Origin: T3Sed10-241 sp036796255
GTDB lineage: Bacteria; Bacteroidota; Bacteroidia; Flavobacteriales_D; Cryomorphaceae
DNA: 64,000 nucleotides
Direction of reading: 5' to 3'
NCBI GenBank assembly: GCA_036796255.1
Contig: DAIRDH010000007.1
Span: 17,254 to 81,253, forward strand
The notes beneath the pieces were generated by a model. The model was not told the DNA's origin. It worked only from the letters and a program-made list of their open reading frames with translations, and did not search any database. Shown here piece after piece: positions 19,436 through 27,806 of the stretch (within the stretch, counting starts at the first letter, position 1; every line of letters begins with the position of its first letter). A program made the position numbers and the translations under genes.

Positions 19436-20256
19436 TCCGTGAGCTGAAATGGGTGATACATGATGGTTTGATTGTTTCGCCAGTCAGATGCTTCAACTTT
19501 CAAGCTACAAGGTCCCGCTTCTACAAACGAAGGTATATTGTATGTGTGAGATATGGACGCTTCCGCGCCAAAACCTGCGGGGAAGTTGACCCGCGCCACA
19601 CTGAGCTCAACACCTTGCGGACTCACGAAGATCAAATCGTAACCTCCCGTTGAGAGGTCTGTCTCATCTTCCAGTATTCCTTCAATTACAAGTGGGTTGC
19701 TTCGTGAATGGCTGCTGCCTTCCTCGGGGGCATTTAGCTGCACCACAGGCGCTATGCTGTCGGCGGCGTCGAATACCATCACATCAAAAAATATCATCTC
19801 AGCTTCCTGCCCGATAGCATCCAGCGCCATCACGCCAAGGTGGTAAAGTCCCGGGCGCACATCATCCGGACTTTGAAAGGTCTTGCTCACAGTTTGTTCT
19901 GTTCCTGAGAGCTCAATAATTTCGATGAGGTTCCACACGGTGGTTTTCTGTGACTTGTGTCCATGGCAATCGAAGTTGTGGTGCAGGTCATACTTGGCAC
20001 TGCCCAGTTCCATGTCGTCGGTAAACCGTACAATAATTTCCAAGGCCCCGCCTGCGGGTATCTTCAGGACCAGATCGCTTTGCGTTTCGCATACATCCGC
20101 TGATGTCAATTCAGGCACTGTATTCACAAGGTGAATAACCGGAGGCGTCAGATCATCGTTTTGATCCTTGTTGCAGCCTGCCGATAGTGCCAACGTAAGA
20201 AATGCAATTGAAAGCCTGCTCCAAATGTAGAGGCAGACGGGGATTTGGAAATTCAT
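19432..20256 (-). CDS. DUF4625 lipoprotein
   Basis: The ATG at 20256 gives a lipoprotein signal with lipobox A-L-S-A-G-C near residue 28; a TTG at 20271 would add five residues. The domain at about 45-160 carries KYDLHHNFDCHGHKSQ, matching the His/Asp motif that marks DUF4625 proteins of Bacteroidota and looks able to bind a metal. A second Ig-like repeat follows (about 165-270). The gene begins 18 nt after a T9SS-exported protein and its stop overlaps the start of a TonB-dependent receptor. This tight order suggests it hands a ligand, probably a metal, to the receptor. Confidence 0.85.
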   Translation of the reverse strand: MNFQIPVCLYIWSRLSIAFLTLALSAGCNKDQNDDLTPPVIHLVNTVPELTSADVCETQSDLVLKIPAGGALEIIVRFTDDMELGSAKYDLHHNFDCHGHKSQKTTVWNLIEIIELSGTEQTVSKTFQSPDDVRPGLYHLGVMALDAIGQEAEMIFFDVMVFDAADSIAPVVQLNAPEEGSSHSRSNPLVIEGILEDETDLSTGGYDLIFVSPQGVELSVARVNFPAGFGAEASISHTYNIPSFVEAGPCSLKVEASDWRNNQTIMYHPFQLTD

Positions 20257-20274
20257 GAGGTCATCGTTCAAAAA

Positions 20275-21207
20275 TTATTTGCTGATTACCCTGCCATACC
20301 TGAAGGCGCCAGCCTCCATGGAGATCACATAGCTGCCGCTGGGGTAGGAGTTCATATCGAGTTGTACAAGGTTTTCGCCCTGAATGGCCATATAGCGTTG
20401 CGTCTTCAAAAGCTTGCCGTCAATGCTGAAGAGCCTCACAAACATTTCCCTGGACTCGGCTGCTTCAAATCGCACATTTAGTGCGTCTTGCACAGGCACC
20501 GGGAACAGTGTGGGGGCATCTCCGTTCAAAAAGTTGTGGTCAGTGCTCAAAGGCCCCGGACCTTCCATTACCGGATATATCGCGAAGTAAGTATTGATAG
20601 GGGTGAAGTTTTGCGTTGCAAAATCTTTCCAGTTCATGGAGCTGTGGCTGTGCCATCTGATTACATTGCGGCCAAACACATCATCTGAAGCAGGACGGCT
20701 ACCATCTGGACCCATCATCAAAGCCAGGGTATCGGAGTGCGGGTCGTGGTTGTAATCCCCGATATCAAAGGTTACAAAAAATTCATCGTCCACATGGCCT
20801 TCCGTGTCAAACATCACCATGGTAGGGGTCATGCCGTCAGTGTCTACCTCACCCATTACGAATGACTTGCTGCGCACAAGGCTGCCTGGCAAGCCACTTG
20901 CGGCTACAGTGTACAACTTGAGGCTGGCCGTTTGGGTGGAGTTGGCTGTACCGCCGAAATATGCAATCACACCCACTACATCACCGTGGCCGTCTATCTC
21001 GTATTTCTCCCCAAACTCCTCGTCACCAAGAATATTATGGCCAAGGTAATATCCCCAAAGATTTACCCCTTGCGACACCTGCCCCCAATAGTTGGGAGTC
21101 TCAGTGGCCTCTCCAGGCGGTATGTGTTCGAGAATATGAGTATCCTCTTGAGCGCTTATGCTGTAGGCCAGCAGTATCAAAAGTGTTGAAGTAAAAAGGT
21201 TTTTCAT
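20275..21207 (-). CDS. T9SS-exported His/Asp-rich surface protein
   Basis: The 310-aa protein has a signal peptide (cleavage near SISAQ-E, residue 20). A beta-rich body is studded with possible metal ligands: DTHILEH, DGHGD, EGHVDDE, DYNHDPHSD and RWHSHSS. A type-A T9SS sorting domain runs from about residue 233 (LFPVPVQDALNVRF) to VISK at the end. It is first in a three-gene unit ahead of the DUF4625 lipoprotein and a TonB-dependent receptor. A secreted metal scavenger or metallo-surface protein fits the context, but no family is recognised and the role is inference. Confidence 0.8.
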   Translation of the reverse strand: MKNLFTSTLLILLAYSISAQEDTHILEHIPPGEATETPNYWGQVSQGVNLWGYYLGHNILGDEEFGEKYEIDGHGDVVGVIAYFGGTANSTQTASLKLYTVAASGLPGSLVRSKSFVMGEVDTDGMTPTMVMFDTEGHVDDEFFVTFDIGDYNHDPHSDTLALMMGPDGSRPASDDVFGRNVIRWHSHSSMNWKDFATQNFTPINTYFAIYPVMEGPGPLSTDHNFLNGDAPTLFPVPVQDALNVRFEAAESREMFVRLFSIDGKLLKTQRYMAIQGENLVQLDMNSYPSGSYVISMEAGAFRYGRVISK

Positions 21208-21228
21208 CTGTTGTCAGTTTAGTTTTAC

Positions 21229-21242
21229 ATGCCTTATGGCAT
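21229..21242 (-). promoter_or_regulatory. Small dyad at the expected 5' end of the metal-operon transcript
   Basis: ATGCC and GGCAT flank a TTAT loop. The dyad starts 2 nt after the -7 box on the minus strand, so it would form a hairpin at the very 5' end of the mRNA. Confidence 0.4.
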
Positions 21243-21244
21243 AA

Positions 21245-21272
21245 CAAAGGTAAAACTTTTCCCTTAATGCAA
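21245..21272 (-). promoter_or_regulatory. Promoter of the putative metal-uptake operon
   Basis: On the minus strand TTG (21272-21270), 17 nt and TACCTTTG (21252-21245) fit the Bacteroidota -33/-7 form. The -7 box is 37 nt from the ATG at 21207. Confidence 0.65.
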
Positions 21273-21282
21273 TAGTGTTGCA
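21268..21282. promoter_or_regulatory. Fur-family-like operator dyad overlapping the -33 element
   Basis: TGCAATA-G-TGTTGCA is a 7-1-7 inverted repeat with one mismatched pair, the geometry bound by Fur, Zur and PerR-type repressors. It covers the -33 TTG of the promoter, so a bound repressor would block the polymerase. Which metal or signal it responds to cannot be read from the sequence. Confidence 0.5.
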
Positions 21283-21442
21283 ATTTAATTTTTGATTAAT
21301 TGGATTTCTGGCAATCGGGCTATCGACAACACAATTTTTTTATTTGAGCAGCTTTCGCACAAGATTAAAAAGCATTGCTAGCCGCTATTCGAAATCTTCA
21401 ATCACTAACGTCCGGGGAAATCTCTTCCATTTAGTCGGACAC

Positions 21443-21460
21443 CAGTGATCTTCTTCACTG
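21443..21460. repeat. Hairpin-forming dyad downstream of uvrB
   Basis: CAGTGA and TCACTG form a 6-bp stem around TCTTCT, 25 nt beyond the uvrB stop. No clear T-run follows on either strand, so its use as a terminator is doubtful. Confidence 0.3.
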
Positions 21461-21484
21461 CTGCTTTTACTTTTAGTGTGGATT

Positions 21485-23509
21485 TCAATCATCCGATTTA
21501 CCATCCATATTGTGCTGTAGGGCAAAGAGTTCATCCCTCAGCCTTGCCGCTTCCATAAAGTCCTGGTCTTTGGCAGCTTTTTGCATTTTCTTTCTCACCA
21601 CATCCATGGTTCTTTGCAGGTCGTCTTTGCTCATGTATGCAGTTACGGGATCGGCTGCGATATTGAGCGTATCTGGCTCGATGTAAGCTTTGCTGGCTGC
21701 CCTGCGCTCTGCGCGACCTCCGCCCATGCTCACTGCAGCACCGCGTTTGATCTGCGTGGGCACAATGCCGTGCTCGTCATTGTAGGCCTGCTGGGTGATC
21801 CGCCTTCTCTCGGTCTCTTCGATGGTTTTGGCCATGCTTTCGGTCACAGTATCGGCATACATGATCACCATGCCGTTCACATTTCGGGCGGCACGACCTA
21901 CAGTTTGCACCAGCGAGCGCTCACTGCGAAGGAATCCCTCTTTGTCGGCGTCGAGTATGGCCACGAGCGATACTTCAGGCAAGTCCAAGCCCTCGCGCAG
22001 GAGGTTTACGCCTATCAGGACATCAAATACGCCCGCCCGTAAATCGGCCAAAATATCCACCCGGTCCAGGGTATCCACATCGCTGTGGATGTACCGGCAC
22101 TTAACACCAGCCTTGTCAAAGAAGGCTTGCAGTTCCTCTGCCATCCGTTTGGTAAGTGTGGTCACCAATGTGCGCTCGTCGCGCTTGGTGCGGATGTTGA
22201 TTTCCTCCAGCAGGTCGTCAATTTGATTCTGGCTTGGCCTCACCTCGATAATCGGATCCAGCAAGCCCGTAGGCCTGATGAGCTGCTCCACCACCACGCC
22301 GCCAGATTTCTCTAACTCGTAATCGGCTGGGGTGGCACTTACGTAAATGGCCTGATTCACAAGCGACTCAAACTCGTCAAATTTCAGCGGCCTGTTGTCC
22401 ATTGCAGCGGGTAGTCTAAAGCCGTAATCAACCAGGTTCACCTTTCGCGAGCGGTCACCGGCATACATAGCCCTCACCTGCGATACGGTCACGTGGCTTT
22501 CGTCCACTACAAAAAGGAAATCGTCAGGGAAATAGTCGAAAAGGCAGAAAGGACGCTGTCCTGGCAGGCGCCTGTCGAAATAGCGGCTATAATTTTCAAT
22601 CCCTGAGCAATAGCCCAGTTCGCGCATCATCTCAAGGTCATAAGTGGTGCGCTCTTCGAGTCTTTTGGCCTCGAGGTGTCGCCCTTGCGATTCAAACCAC
22701 TCTACGCGTTCCACCATGTCTTGCTGTATTTGCCATATGGCATCGTTCAGCGTCTCCTTTGTAGTTACAAAGAGGTTGGCCGGGTATATGTTCAGGTGTT
22801 CAAACTCGGCAATGGTGCCCCCTGCTTCAGGGTCAAAACTGGTGATGCTGTCGATTTCGTCACCGAAAAACTCCACCCGTATGCAATGGTCGGCGTAGGC
22901 GAGGTAGATGTCCACTACATCGCCCTTCACCCTGAATTTTCCCCGGGTGAGCTCGAAGTCGTTACGGGAATAGAGACTGGCCACGAGCAGGTGCAAAAAG
23001 CTGTTGCGAGATACGATCTGACCCTTGGAAATAGGAATCACGCTTTTGTGAAATTCCGATGGATTTCCAATACCATAAATGCAGGATACCGAAGCCACCA
23101 CCACCACATCCCTGCGGCCACTCAAGAGTGCCGAGGTGGTACTCAGCCTCAATTTTTCGATTTCCTCATTGATGCTCAAATCTTTTTCAATGAAGGTGTT
23201 GCTGGAAGGGATATAGGCTTCCGGCTGGTAGTAGTCGTAGTAGGATACAAAGTACTCCACCAAATTTTCTGGAAAGAACTGCTTGAACTCGCTGTAAAGC
23301 TGTGCTGCAAGCGTTTTATTGTGTGACAATATCAGGGTGGGCTTGTTGAGTTGCGCAATGACATTGGCCACTGTAAAGGTCTTTCCTGAGCCGGTAACCC
23401 CGAGCAGGGTTTGCCCTTTTTCGCCTACAACAATTCCATCAAGAAGCTGTTTAATGGCAGATGGTTGATCGCCCGTGGGCTCAAATTCGGATGTGAGTTT
23501 GAAATTCAT
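21485..23509 (-). CDS. uvrB: Excinuclease ABC subunit B
   Basis: The 674-aa length is normal for UvrB. Seen in order are Walker A GVTGSGKT (about 38), the beta-hairpin region YYDYYQPEAYIP (about 92), the DESH box in FVVDESHVT (about 335), the helicase motif QTVGRAARN (about 535) and a C-terminal UVR domain (about 630-665, with MEAARLRDELFALQ) that contacts UvrC. It loads on DNA with UvrA, verifies damage and recruits UvrC in nucleotide excision repair. It appears to be a single-gene unit, divergent from a tiny membrane-protein gene. Confidence 0.98.
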   Translation of the reverse strand: MNFKLTSEFEPTGDQPSAIKQLLDGIVVGEKGQTLLGVTGSGKTFTVANVIAQLNKPTLILSHNKTLAAQLYSEFKQFFPENLVEYFVSYYDYYQPEAYIPSSNTFIEKDLSINEEIEKLRLSTTSALLSGRRDVVVVASVSCIYGIGNPSEFHKSVIPISKGQIVSRNSFLHLLVASLYSRNDFELTRGKFRVKGDVVDIYLAYADHCIRVEFFGDEIDSITSFDPEAGGTIAEFEHLNIYPANLFVTTKETLNDAIWQIQQDMVERVEWFESQGRHLEAKRLEERTTYDLEMMRELGYCSGIENYSRYFDRRLPGQRPFCLFDYFPDDFLFVVDESHVTVSQVRAMYAGDRSRKVNLVDYGFRLPAAMDNRPLKFDEFESLVNQAIYVSATPADYELEKSGGVVVEQLIRPTGLLDPIIEVRPSQNQIDDLLEEINIRTKRDERTLVTTLTKRMAEELQAFFDKAGVKCRYIHSDVDTLDRVDILADLRAGVFDVLIGVNLLREGLDLPEVSLVAILDADKEGFLRSERSLVQTVGRAARNVNGMVIMYADTVTESMAKTIEETERRRITQQAYNDEHGIVPTQIKRGAAVSMGGGRAERRAASKAYIEPDTLNIAADPVTAYMSKDDLQRTMDVVRKKMQKAAKDQDFMEAARLRDELFALQHNMDGKSDD

Positions 23510-23575
23510 AATTTTGGGAAATTAATATAATCCTTTGCCATCATTGTAGTCGAATCAAACGTGAGCAATACTGAT

Positions 23576-23740
23576 ATGTTTTTAAAAAAAATTCTTCATT
23601 ACCTCAATCCCGCCAATCTTTTCAAGAAAGAAGAAGGAAACGTGAATCTTCGCATGATGCACGGCATCAATAAGATCTCCATATTCATGTTTCTATTCTG
23701 CATTGTGGTATTGTTGGTGCGCTACTTCTCTCGCTCTTAG
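23576..23740 (+). CDS. 54-aa single-pass membrane protein (DUF6728-like)
   Basis: A 54-codon frame starts at ATG 23576 (an in-frame GTG lies at 23561) and ends at TAG 23740. It reads a basic amphipathic N-terminus (MFLKKILHYLNPANLFKKEE), the run NLRMMHGINKISIFMFL and one membrane helix (about 34-50) ending in Arg-Ser. The NLRMMHGIN-x-ISI layout fits my memory of the short DUF6728 family of Bacteroidota, but that assignment is not certain. It is divergent from uvrB and precedes the ABM-fold gene. Function unknown. Confidence 0.72.
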   Translation: MFLKKILHYLNPANLFKKEEGNVNLRMMHGINKISIFMFLFCIVVLLVRYFSRS

Positions 23741-23800
23741 GCCGCAAAAACAAAGGGCCGACTGCTGCGTCAATTATTTTTTCTATCCGGCCTGCGGTAT

Positions 23801-23808
23801 TAAATTTG
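23801..23808 (+). promoter_or_regulatory. -7 box only 4 nt from the start codon
   Basis: TAAATTTG is followed by CAAT and then the ATG at 23813. Transcription should begin at or next to the ATG, so the mRNA is probably leaderless. No clear -33 element is visible. Confidence 0.55.
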
Positions 23809-23812
23809 CAAT

Positions 23813-24109
23813 ATGATACATCGGTTTGTAAAACTAGACTTCAAAGCTGCGGACATGGAATTCATCAAGCCGCTTTTTGACGCCATAGCTCCAAAGGTAA
23901 GGGGATTTCAGGGTTGCTTGTATTTGGAAATTCTCTTTGACGTGCGCGAACGGGGTAAAGTGATTACATACAGCCATTGGGAGAGTGAGTCACATTTAGA
24001 AGAGTACCGACATTCTGAGGTTTTTCAGAATTTTTGGGCCAAGGTAAAGCCTGCATTCAATAAGCCTGCTGAGGCCATTTCCATGCGCCGGGATATTTTT
24101 ATGCCTTGA
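23813..24109 (+). CDS. Antibiotic-biosynthesis-monooxygenase (ABM) fold protein
   Basis: This 98-aa protein fits the dimeric alpha+beta-barrel ABM family, with the typical IAPKVRGFQGCLYLEI strand-turn, SHWESESHLEEY helix and a C-terminal strand. Members include quinol monooxygenases, haem-degrading enzymes and many of unknown role. The haem-binding residues of IsdG-type enzymes are not evident. It is a short independent gene between the 54-aa membrane protein and gldF. A -7 box sits 4 nt ahead of the ATG. Confidence 0.85.
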   Translation: MIHRFVKLDFKAADMEFIKPLFDAIAPKVRGFQGCLYLEILFDVRERGKVITYSHWESESHLEEYRHSEVFQNFWAKVKPAFNKPAEAISMRRDIFMP

Positions 24110-24157
24110 AGGTTTTGAGCAAAGTCCCTCGCAACCAAACTCCCTTGGCGCTGCTTA

Positions 24158-24170
24158 GGCCGCTTCGGCC
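24158..24170. repeat. GC-rich hairpin upstream of gldF
   Basis: GGCCG-CTT-CGGCC forms a tight 5-bp stem between the ABM gene and the gldF promoter. It has no T-run, so it is a weak candidate terminator for the ABM gene. Confidence 0.35.
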
Positions 24171-24185
24171 CGCACCCAAAAAGTG

Positions 24186-24193
24186 TATCTTTG
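24186..24193 (+). promoter_or_regulatory. -7 box of the gldFG operon
   Basis: TATCTTTG matches TAnnTTTG and lies 23 nt before the gldF ATG. The -33 region has no clean TTG. Confidence 0.5.
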
Positions 24194-24216
24194 TCGGCTA
24201 AAATCGACGCGCTTCT

Positions 24217-24951
24217 ATGTGGGCACTGATTAAGAAAGAAATCAATACGTTTTTAAGTTCGCTCATCGGCTACGTGGTTATCACGGTGTTTTTGCTTTTG
24301 ACCGGACTCTTCATGTGGGGCTTTGACGGGGCACTCAATGTGCTGGACCAAGGCTACGCCAATCTCGATACCCTCTTTTATGTAGCCCCTTGGGTGTTTA
24401 TGTTTTTGGTGCCGGCAGTTACCATGCGTTCGTTTTCAGAAGAGAAACGCACCGGAACGGTTGAGCTTCTATTCACCCGTCCACTTACTGATCTTCAGAT
24501 AATTGGGGCAAAGTATTTAGGCGCTATATTTCTGGTTTTGCTCGCATTGTTGCCTACCATTGTTTACGTCTACAGCATTTACGTGTTGGGCAATCCCATG
24601 GGCAACCTCGACATTGGTGGTGCCATTGGATCTTATCTGGGGCTGTTTTTCCTTGCATCCGGATTTGCGGCAATAGGCATTTTTGCTTCGGCAGTGAGTG
24701 AAAATCAGGTGGTGGCATTCATTCTTGCACTTTTTCTCAGTTTCTTCTTTTACAATGGGTTGGTTCAAATCGCTTCTTTTGATCTTTTCGGTCAACTCGA
24801 TCGTTTTCTGCAAAGTCTAAGCATATCGGAACATTACGATTCCATGAGCCGCGGTGTGATTGATACACGCGATATAATTTACTTTGTTTGCCTGTCAGGC
24901 TTGTTCATAGTATTCACCAAAACGGTGCTCCAAAGCCGCAAATGGTCATGA
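24217..24951 (+). CDS. gldF: GldF, ABC-transporter permease of gliding motility
   Basis: The 244-aa integral membrane protein begins MWALIKKEINTFLSSLIGY, the standard GldF opening, and has about six membrane helices with the ABC-2 permease signature AVTMRSFSEEKRTGTVELLF near residue 68. GldF works with the ATPase GldA and with GldG. The complex is needed for gliding in Flavobacterium johnsoniae, although non-gliders also carry it. The stop overlaps the gldG start (ATGA), so the two are translationally coupled. gldA is not in this window, as is usual. Confidence 0.95.
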   Translation: MWALIKKEINTFLSSLIGYVVITVFLLLTGLFMWGFDGALNVLDQGYANLDTLFYVAPWVFMFLVPAVTMRSFSEEKRTGTVELLFTRPLTDLQIIGAKYLGAIFLVLLALLPTIVYVYSIYVLGNPMGNLDIGGAIGSYLGLFFLASGFAAIGIFASAVSENQVVAFILALFLSFFFYNGLVQIASFDLFGQLDRFLQSLSISEHYDSMSRGVIDTRDIIYFVCLSGLFIVFTKTVLQSRKWS

Positions 24952-26690
24952 AGAAGAAGCACAGCGATAAGGCGCGCATTGTTACTGAAGCCATCCTGGG
25001 AGTGGTCTTCTTCATCCTGCTCGGATACCTGAGCTCTTTTCTGTTTCTTCGCTTTGACCTTACTGAAGAGAAACGCCATACCCTTACGCCCACCACCATT
25101 GAGATGCTCAGTGGGCTCGATGATGTACTTTACGTAAAAGTGTTTTTGGATGGTGATTTCCCCGCAGATTATCAACGTCTGCAACAAGCCGTAAAAGAAA
25201 AACTTGACGAAATGCGCGCCTATGCGGGCGACAATGTGCAATACGAATTCATCAACCCCAGCGCCGATCCCGACCTCAAAGCGAGGGAGGCCATGTACGG
25301 AGAGCTTGTTGAAAAAGGCTTGTTTTTTACATCCTTGCAGATTCGCAAAAAAGACGGACTGGAGGAAAAAATCATTTTCCCCGGGGCCCTCATTTCATAC
25401 CGCGACAAAGAGATTCCGCTTCAAATATTGCGCAACCAGCAGAGGGTAACCGATGCCGAAATGGTAAACCGCACCATCAACAACCTTGAGTATGCATTCG
25501 TGAATGCCTTCTTTTTGCTGCAAAGCAATGAACGACAGAAGGTAGCTGTATTGCAAGGTCACGGTGAGCTCGCGCCCATCGCCATGCGCTCTTTTCAGAA
25601 TGAATTGCTGCGCTACTATGATGTGGACTACGTCGAAATCGATGGTCAAATTGATGCGCTCAGCCGCAATGTCGCAGGCGAGGGAAAGCGCAAAAACCGC
25701 TATGCAGCCTTGGTCATTGCCAAACCAAGCTATGCATTTTCCGAGCAGGACAAGTTCATTATTGATCAATTCATCATTCGCGGGGGCAAGGTGCTGTGGA
25801 TGCTTGATGCCATGCAGACCAGCCTTGACAGCTTGCTTACCAACGAAGTGACCATGGCGACTCCGTTGCGAACCAACCTCGATGACATGCTCTTTAACTA
25901 TGGTGTCAGGCTGAATAAGGACCTCTTGATAGACCGCACATGTGCACCCATCGCGCTGCGCACCGGTCCGAGAGGCAATGAGCGCGAAGAGCTTTTCCCC
26001 TGGTATTTCCAGCCCATCCTCATTCCCAATGCGCCACATCCCATTACAGCCAACGTGGACCCTGTGCTCACCGATTTCATTGGCAGTATCGATACTGTAG
26101 AGGTGCCTGGCATTAGCAAGCGCATTGTGCTCACCACTTCTGAGTACACACGCATCATGAAGTCACCCGTGCGCGTGAGTTTCAATATTGTATCCATTGA
26201 TCCGGATTTTGGCTCGAGCAACCGTCCACATCAGCCTGTAGGGGTGCTGCTTGAAGGTGCTTTCAAATCGAATTTCGCCAACCGCCTGCCTCCTGAATTT
26301 TATCAGGAGCGCCTGCTCGACTTTGAAGAGAAAGGCAGTTTTACCAGAATGATGGTCATTTCTGATGGTGATATTGCCCGCAATATGGTGAGCCCTGACA
26401 GTATGCGCTTTCGCGAATTGGGCTACGACCCTAACCTGAAGCGCAATATGTATGGTAACAAGGATTTGCTTATCAATGCGGTAAACTACCTGATGGGAGA
26501 TGAGCGCCTGATTAATGTGCGATCGCGAACTGTGGCATTGCGCAAACTCAACGACGAAATTATTTCAAGCCATCGCCTCTACTGGCAGGTGGTAAATATC
26601 GCTTTGCCTGTAGTTATTGTGATTCTCCTGGGCACCGTATTGTGGGCGTGGAGGCGACGTCGCTTTGCGCTAAAATCCAAAAGCTCTTAA
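24948..26690 (+). CDS. gldG: GldG, gliding-associated ABC-transporter auxiliary protein
   Basis: The start at 24948 overlaps the gldF stop and gives a 580-aa protein beginning MKKKHSDKARIVTEAILG; an ATG two codons upstream is possible. It has one N-terminal membrane helix (about 10-30), a long extracytoplasmic region of the ABC_transp_aux type (LTEEKRHTLTPTTIEML, FINPSADPDLK, VAVLQGHGELAP) and a C-terminal membrane helix (about 548-570, VVIVILLGTVLWAWRRR). Length and order match GldG. A DUF4340 gene follows with no spacing. Confidence 0.95.
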   Translation: MKKKHSDKARIVTEAILGVVFFILLGYLSSFLFLRFDLTEEKRHTLTPTTIEMLSGLDDVLYVKVFLDGDFPADYQRLQQAVKEKLDEMRAYAGDNVQYEFINPSADPDLKAREAMYGELVEKGLFFTSLQIRKKDGLEEKIIFPGALISYRDKEIPLQILRNQQRVTDAEMVNRTINNLEYAFVNAFFLLQSNERQKVAVLQGHGELAPIAMRSFQNELLRYYDVDYVEIDGQIDALSRNVAGEGKRKNRYAALVIAKPSYAFSEQDKFIIDQFIIRGGKVLWMLDAMQTSLDSLLTNEVTMATPLRTNLDDMLFNYGVRLNKDLLIDRTCAPIALRTGPRGNEREELFPWYFQPILIPNAPHPITANVDPVLTDFIGSIDTVEVPGISKRIVLTTSEYTRIMKSPVRVSFNIVSIDPDFGSSNRPHQPVGVLLEGAFKSNFANRLPPEFYQERLLDFEEKGSFTRMMVISDGDIARNMVSPDSMRFRELGYDPNLKRNMYGNKDLLINAVNYLMGDERLINVRSRTVALRKLNDEIISSHRLYWQVVNIALPVVIVILLGTVLWAWRRRRFALKSKSS

Positions 26691-27713
26691 ATGAAAAAAT
26701 TACTTCCACTTGCCGTTTTGGTGCTTTTGCTGATTGTGGCTTCTATCTACTTTTTCCGAAAGGATACCGGTACAACAAGCCGCAAGGACCAGACGGATTT
26801 TGCAATAGCTGATACTGCCAATGTGGGCAAGATATTTATTGCCGATAACAAAGGACGCACCATTACCCTCAAGCGGGGAGAGGATGACGTATGGACCGCC
26901 AATGACACCTATGTTGCACGGCCCGGCTCCATAAAATTATTGCTTCAGACTTTCAAGAATGTCTACATCCAGCGCCCCGTTCCAAAGGAGGCCCAGGAAC
27001 AAATAAACCGTGTCATGGCAGGAGGTGCCAAGAAAGTAGAAATTTACTCCAATGATGGTAAATGGCTTAAAACCTGGTATGTAGGTCATGGCACCATGGA
27101 CAAGAAAGGCACCTACATGTTGCTCGAAACCCCAGAGTATGGCCGCGCATCAGCCCCCTACGTGCTTGATATGAAAGGTTTTTTGGGCATGCTTGACACG
27201 CGTTTTTTTACCGACCTGGAGGAATGGCGCAGCGTACGGATTTTGGACTATCCCAATATGAATCTCAAGGAAATCAGCGTGGCGTATCCCACCGATGCGG
27301 AGGCCAACTTTCGAATCGAGTACGGCGGGGGCAATGATATCCGCCTGTTTCGCGGCACAGGCGATGATACCGTCGACAGCTTCGACACATCGATGGTCAA
27401 AGATTATATGCTGAATTTCAAACTGGCCTCTTTCGAGAACTTTAATACAATGCTGACCCCTCAGCAAGAAGATTCCGTGATGGCTGAGATCCCTTACCAG
27501 GTGATCAAGGTTACGGATGCCAAGGGTACAAAAACCATCAGGTTGTGGCGCAAGGCGCCAGAAGAAGGTCAGTTTGAAATGGATGGCGAAACCCCGGCAG
27601 TGGTGGATTTGGAGCGGGTATACGGCGCAATTGATGATGGCATCCTTGCCACTGCGCAACGGCTGACCTGGGATAATTTCAGGGCACCAGTGCAGGCTTT
27701 TCTTCTCGAATAG
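26691..27713 (+). CDS. DUF4340 membrane-anchored protein
   Basis: The 340-aa protein has one N-terminal membrane anchor (LLPLAVLVLLLIVASIYFF) and a long periplasmic beta-rich region of the DUF4340 type, with KGRTITLKRGEDDVWTAND near residue 60 and GTYMLLETPEYG near 140. The ATG directly follows the gldG stop. DUF4340 genes are frequently found next to GldG-like ABC_transp_aux genes, so it is probably an accessory part of the same membrane complex. Its molecular role is unknown. Confidence 0.88.
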   Translation: MKKLLPLAVLVLLLIVASIYFFRKDTGTTSRKDQTDFAIADTANVGKIFIADNKGRTITLKRGEDDVWTANDTYVARPGSIKLLLQTFKNVYIQRPVPKEAQEQINRVMAGGAKKVEIYSNDGKWLKTWYVGHGTMDKKGTYMLLETPEYGRASAPYVLDMKGFLGMLDTRFFTDLEEWRSVRILDYPNMNLKEISVAYPTDAEANFRIEYGGGNDIRLFRGTGDDTVDSFDTSMVKDYMLNFKLASFENFNTMLTPQQEDSVMAEIPYQVIKVTDAKGTKTIRLWRKAPEEGQFEMDGETPAVVDLERVYGAIDDGILATAQRLTWDNFRAPVQAFLLE

Positions 27714-27763
27714 CCCTTCCATTCACTGTTTAAAACTTGTAAATCAATCTCGCCTTATTGATT

Positions 27764-27771
27764 TATATTTG
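27764..27771 (+). promoter_or_regulatory. -7 box of dnaN
   Basis: TATATTTG lies 35 nt before the dnaN ATG at 27807, with a TTG 24 nt further upstream (27737-27739). The spacing is a little long. Confidence 0.5.
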
Positions 27772-27806
27772 TGCCCACAAATAGAAGGTTCAATCCCAAG
27801 TCTATC

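Noticed and set aside
22676..23326. 216-aa plus-strand frame opposite uvrB
   Set aside because: It is opposite conserved UvrB motifs and has no supporting signal.
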